A stretch of 64,000 nucleotides of DNA, taken from positions 124,001-188,000 of the forward strand of contig NZ_FNPB01000006.1 in NCBI RefSeq assembly GCF_900107195.1, given 5' to 3'. The notes beneath the pieces are model-generated. The model saw only the letters and a list, made by a program, of their open reading frames with translations, did no database searches and was not told the DNA's origin. Below, piece by piece: positions 61,462 to 64,000 of the stretch. The position numbers and the translations under genes are program-made. This DNA is from Halobellus clavatus (GTDB lineage: Archaea > Halobacteriota > Halobacteria > Halobacteriales > Haloferacaceae). Position 1 is the first letter of the stretch; each line of letters starts with the position of its first letter.

Positions 61462-61932
61462 TCACCCGGCCCGATCGACGAGTCGCCGCGCTCCGGCGCC
61501 GACGACGAAGCCCGCCGTCCCCACGCCGACCGCGATCGCTGCTCCGATCCCCAGGGCGGTCAACATCGTCGCACTCGGGTACGTGAGGTCGAACAGGCCA
61601 AGCGGGAGGTAGAAGCCGAAACTCGGACCACCGGCGAGCGCGACGCTGACTACGAGGCCGTCGTTGTGGTACGCCCCCGCCGCGGCGGCGACGAACGCCA
61701 GTCCGACGAGAAGCGGTAAGAGGAGACCGAACGGGAAGGAGACCCCCCCGACGAGGCGAGGCGGGAGGTGGACCAGAAACGTCCCTGCGAACAGCACGCC
61801 AGCGACCGCTGCGAGTCTGACGGCCGTCCCCGGCCGACGCCCGAGCAGCAGTCGCTCGGCCCGTGGCGACAGTCCGAGCGAGCCACGATTCCCGGCTGTC
61901 GTCTCGGACCCGCCCGTATCTTTGTCTCCCAT
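61462..61932 (-). CDS. Membrane protein, uncharacterised
   Basis: A 156-residue protein. A 30-residue polar head (MGDKDTGGSETTAGNRGSLG) is followed by about four hydrophobic helices (VRLAAVAGVLFAGTFLVHL, FPFGLLLPLLVGLAFVAAAAG, LVVSVALAGGPSFGFYLPLGLF, ATMLTALGIGAAIAVGVGTAGFVVG). No family recognised. ATG 61932 is used; an ATG at 61962 would add ten residues. Confidence 0.75.
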   Translation of the reverse strand: MGDKDTGGSETTAGNRGSLGLSPRAERLLLGRRPGTAVRLAAVAGVLFAGTFLVHLPPRLVGGVSFPFGLLLPLLVGLAFVAAAAGAYHNDGLVVSVALAGGPSFGFYLPLGLFDLTYPSATMLTALGIGAAIAVGVGTAGFVVGAGARRLVDRAG

Positions 61933-62029
61933 AATGGGTTCTTCCCCGTGCCCGCTCTTCATACTTCGGTCGAGCCAGATCGACCGCCCACCGGGGCCGT
62001 GATCGGACGGTCGCCCCGGAGACACGCTG

Positions 62030-62037
62030 TTTTTATT
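62030..62037 (+). promoter_or_regulatory. TATA-like box for gene 62061
   Basis: TTTTTATT about 27 bases upstream of the ATG at 62061, consistent with a leaderless transcript for the 62061/trmJ-like pair. Confidence 0.55.
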
Positions 62038-62060
62038 TGCCGGTACGCTATCGTCCGGTA

Positions 62061-62645
62061 ATGACTAAGATCAGCATCGGCCTCCGAGGATGGCGATTCG
62101 ACGAGGAAGCGGTGTTCTCCGAGGACGGGGAGTTTCGCCCGCTCGAGGAGGTATCGGACGACACCCGAAAGCGGCTCATCCGACTGACCTATCTTCAGGG
62201 GAAGCCCTGCGACGCCTGCTACCTGATCCACGGCGAGGCGGAGAAAAATCGGGCGAATCAGGCCGAAATCGTCTACGGCGAGCCGATGGAGGAGGTCCTC
62301 CTCTGTCAGACGCACGAACCCGACTTTCTCTACTGGTTCCGCGAGGCGGGCGGCAGCGAGCGCACCGGGACGGAGACGTTCCGCGACGAGTTCCACGAGT
62401 GGTTCGCCAGCGGCAACCGCGCCCCGGAGGGGTACGCCGGTCTGGAGTACGTCGACACCGACCCCGAGGACCTCCCATCACCTCCGGACCCCGAAGAACT
62501 CAATCAGCGGCTCAACGAGAACTACGACGGCGAGCGCAAGAAGATCGACCTTCGGACCGGCGAGATCACGGTCGTCGAGGACGAGGAGGACGACGTCCCC
62601 TCGCTCGACGCCGCCGAACTCGACCGCGATTACCCCACCAAGTAG
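62061..62645 (+). CDS. Conserved haloarchaeal hypothetical protein with Cys sites
   Basis: A 194-residue acidic soluble protein: MTKISIGLRGWRFDEEAVFSE, GKPCDACYLIHGEAEKNRANQAEIVYGEP and EVLLCQTHEPDFLYWF. The CxxC plus later C and H residues suggest a zinc site. The acidic tail (VVEDEEDDVPSLDAAELDRDY) is typical of halophiles. It ends three bases before the methyltransferase gene, so the two form an operon and may share a role in RNA modification (inference). Confidence 0.8.
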   Translation: MTKISIGLRGWRFDEEAVFSEDGEFRPLEEVSDDTRKRLIRLTYLQGKPCDACYLIHGEAEKNRANQAEIVYGEPMEEVLLCQTHEPDFLYWFREAGGSERTGTETFRDEFHEWFASGNRAPEGYAGLEYVDTDPEDLPSPPDPEELNQRLNENYDGERKKIDLRTGEITVVEDEEDDVPSLDAAELDRDYPTK

Positions 62646-62648
62646 TCG

Positions 62649-63551
62649 ATGGCGCCACGCACTCAGGACCCCGTCGTCGTCGTCGTCGAACCCAAGACAC
62701 CCGGCAACGTCGGGACGATCGCCCGCGCGATGAAGAACTTCGGGCTCACTGATCTGAAACTGGTCGATCCGCCCGAACTCGACGAGGACGGCGAGGCGTA
62801 CGGCTTCGCCGGCCACGCCCGCGAGGACGTCCTGCCGAACGCCGAGGAGGTCACCTTCGACGCGGTCGTCGAGAACTATCACACGATCGGGACGACAGCG
62901 ATCACGAACGAGGACAGCAGACAACACACGCGATTTCCGTTCAAGACGCCGGTCGAGATCCGCGAGAGTCTCGCGACCGTCGACACGGAGACGGCGCTGG
63001 TGTTCGGTCGCGAGGGGACCGGCCTCGACAACGAGGAGTTGCGACGGCTCGACGAGGTGTGTTCGATCCCCGCCAGCGCCGAGTACCCCGTGTTGAACCT
63101 CGGACAGGCAGCGACAATTCTCCTCTACGAACTCCGAACGCTCACCGTCGGAGAGACGCAACTCCCGGACGTCGAGCGCGAGCGCGCCGCCGAGGCGGAG
63201 ATCGACCGCTTTTACGACTTCTTCGAGCGGTTCCACGAATCGGTCGAGGGGCGCGAGCACAAACGGGCGAAGACGAAAGTGATGATGCGGCGACTGCTCG
63301 GCCGCGCCCACCCGACGGAGCGAGAGATCACCACGCTCACGGGGATCTTCCGCCGGACGAACGAACTCTTGGGCGATCGCTCCTTCGGCGATCACACCGA
63401 CGACGATCCCGACGGCTCGGACCCAGCGAGTGATGGAGCCACCCCCGCCGAGAGCGGGGACGCTGCTCACGCTGCGGACGACGACACCGCTCCCGGCGAA
63501 GGCGATATTACCGGTCGCGGTCGAACCCCCGCCGAATCGGATCCCGACTGA
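62649..63551 (+). CDS. trmJ: SpoU/TrmJ-like tRNA 2'-O-methyltransferase
   Basis: A 300-residue SPOUT methyltransferase. The N-terminal VVVEPKTPGNVGTIARAMKNFG, central LVFGREGTGLDNEEL and EYPVLNLGQAATILLYEL are the three SpoU motifs making the trefoil-knot SAM site. The C-terminal helical extension (IDRFYDFFERFHESVEGREHKRAKTKVMMRRLLGRA) is the TrmJ type, acting on ribose 32 of tRNAs. The last 60 residues are acidic and disordered. Target position is inferred from the family. Confidence 0.9.
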   Translation: MAPRTQDPVVVVVEPKTPGNVGTIARAMKNFGLTDLKLVDPPELDEDGEAYGFAGHAREDVLPNAEEVTFDAVVENYHTIGTTAITNEDSRQHTRFPFKTPVEIRESLATVDTETALVFGREGTGLDNEELRRLDEVCSIPASAEYPVLNLGQAATILLYELRTLTVGETQLPDVERERAAEAEIDRFYDFFERFHESVEGREHKRAKTKVMMRRLLGRAHPTEREITTLTGIFRRTNELLGDRSFGDHTDDDPDGSDPASDGATPAESGDAAHAADDDTAPGEGDITGRGRTPAESDPD

Positions 63552-63574
63552 ACGGCCCACTGGTCACCCGAAGG

Positions 63575-64000
63575 ATGCCCGCATCCCCACCCGATCCCGC
63601 CGAGCGATACCGACGCGGTCGCGTGAGCCGTCTGGGGGCGGTGCTCGTCGGACTCGCCGCGTTCGGTTTCTACGGCTTGCTCGCCGCGGCGAGTCTCGGC
63701 ATCGTCCTGGCGGTGTGGCAGATCCGACTCGACCCCGTCGCGGCCGTCGCCGGCCTCCTCATCGGAACGGTCCTCGCTGCCTTCCTGTCGCTCCGGATCG
63801 GGACGCGACGCGTCCTCTCGACGCTTGCGGCCCGCGAAGTCCCGAAGTCACGGCTCCCGCGGGTCTACGCGATGCTCGAAGACCTCGCGGCCTCGATGTC
63901 GATCGAGTCCCCGCGACTCCTCGTGGCCCGGCTGGAGTCGCCAAACGCGTTTGCGCTCGAAACCGGCGGCCAGAACACGGTGGTCCTCGACGCCTCGCTC
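63575..64000 (+). CDS. M48 family (HtpX-like) metalloprotease, 3' truncated by window
   Basis: The first 142 codons of a membrane protease from ATG 63575. Two helices (LGAVLVGLAAFGFYGLLAAASLG and AAVAGLLIGTVLAAFLSLRIG) are followed by RVYAMLEDLAASMSIESPRLLVARLESPNAFALETGG, the typical segment before the HExxH zinc motif, which lies beyond the window end. It is probably a membrane-protein quality-control protease. It is incomplete because the sequence stops, not because of mutation. Confidence 0.85.
   Translation, partial: MPASPPDPAERYRRGRVSRLGAVLVGLAAFGFYGLLAAASLGIVLAVWQIRLDPVAAVAGLLIGTVLAAFLSLRIGTRRVLSTLAAREVPKSRLPRVYAMLEDLAASMSIESPRLLVARLESPNAFALETGGQNTVVLDASL

Noticed and set aside
1-64000. 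CRISPR arrays, rRNA operons, prophage or plasmid origin signals
   Set aside because: No regularly spaced direct repeats, no rRNA-like sequence, no integrase or replication-initiation gene seen.

Overview
The window is chromosomal DNA from a halophilic archaeon (class Halobacteria). The evidence is the high GC content, strongly acidic predicted proteins, a TFB transcription factor, TATA boxes about 25-30 nt upstream of start codons with little or no leader, and many haloarchaeal families (DUF7344, DUF7521-like, DUF5799, UPF0058, HemAT, Agl23-like, menaquinone synthesis). The genus cannot be fixed from the sequence alone. Genes are dense on both strands, and many neighbours overlap by ATGA, GTGA or TGATG. 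I saw no rRNA, tRNA or CRISPR array.

Layout: 11-2042 holds pyrI (with pyrB probably just outside), three micro-genes and an uncharacterised Cys-motif protein. 2104-11883 (minus) is a menaquinone pathway, menF-menD-menB and menA-menC. It is split by a 3.5 kb accessory island holding a CPBP membrane protease, a winged-helix/membrane-protein operon with a probable frameshifted third gene, and a small gene that appears to be interrupted by an 81-bp inverted-repeat element. 11960-14760 holds a molybdopterin oxidoreductase, a ribbon-helix-helix protein, a solo TnpB element and a UPF0058 gene. 14911-31631 is mostly housekeeping and signalling: rhomboid protease, METTL5-like methylase, secreted nuclease, TFB, a PAS histidine kinase coupled to an Agl23-like membrane protein, UspA, ferredoxin, HemAT, a rubrerythrin-like protein, gluconate dehydratase and two membrane-anchored DUF7344 regulators.

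32053-42666 is the most interesting region. Eight co-directional genes encode a SipW-type (archaeal/ER-type) signal peptidase and seven secreted proteins. Most of these carry SipW-type signal peptides and several share TasA/camelysin-like motifs. Two contain a von Willebrand factor A domain that appears to be inserted inside the TasA-like fold. Three of the genes are preceded by the same structured leader, whose central hairpin looks like a tRNA T-arm. By analogy with bacterial TasA and archaeal bundling pili, I infer a dedicated surface fibre or biofilm-matrix system; its function is not shown by the sequence.

42690-64000 returns to core functions: a HAD phosphatase, RtcB, PadR regulator, AI-2E-type permease, FEN1, GNAT, two transporters, an ornithine cyclodeaminase-family protein, a carotenoid-biosynthesis-like protein, the ribosome-rescue factors Pelota and RqcH, a TrmJ-like methylase and the start of an M48 protease cut by the window edge.
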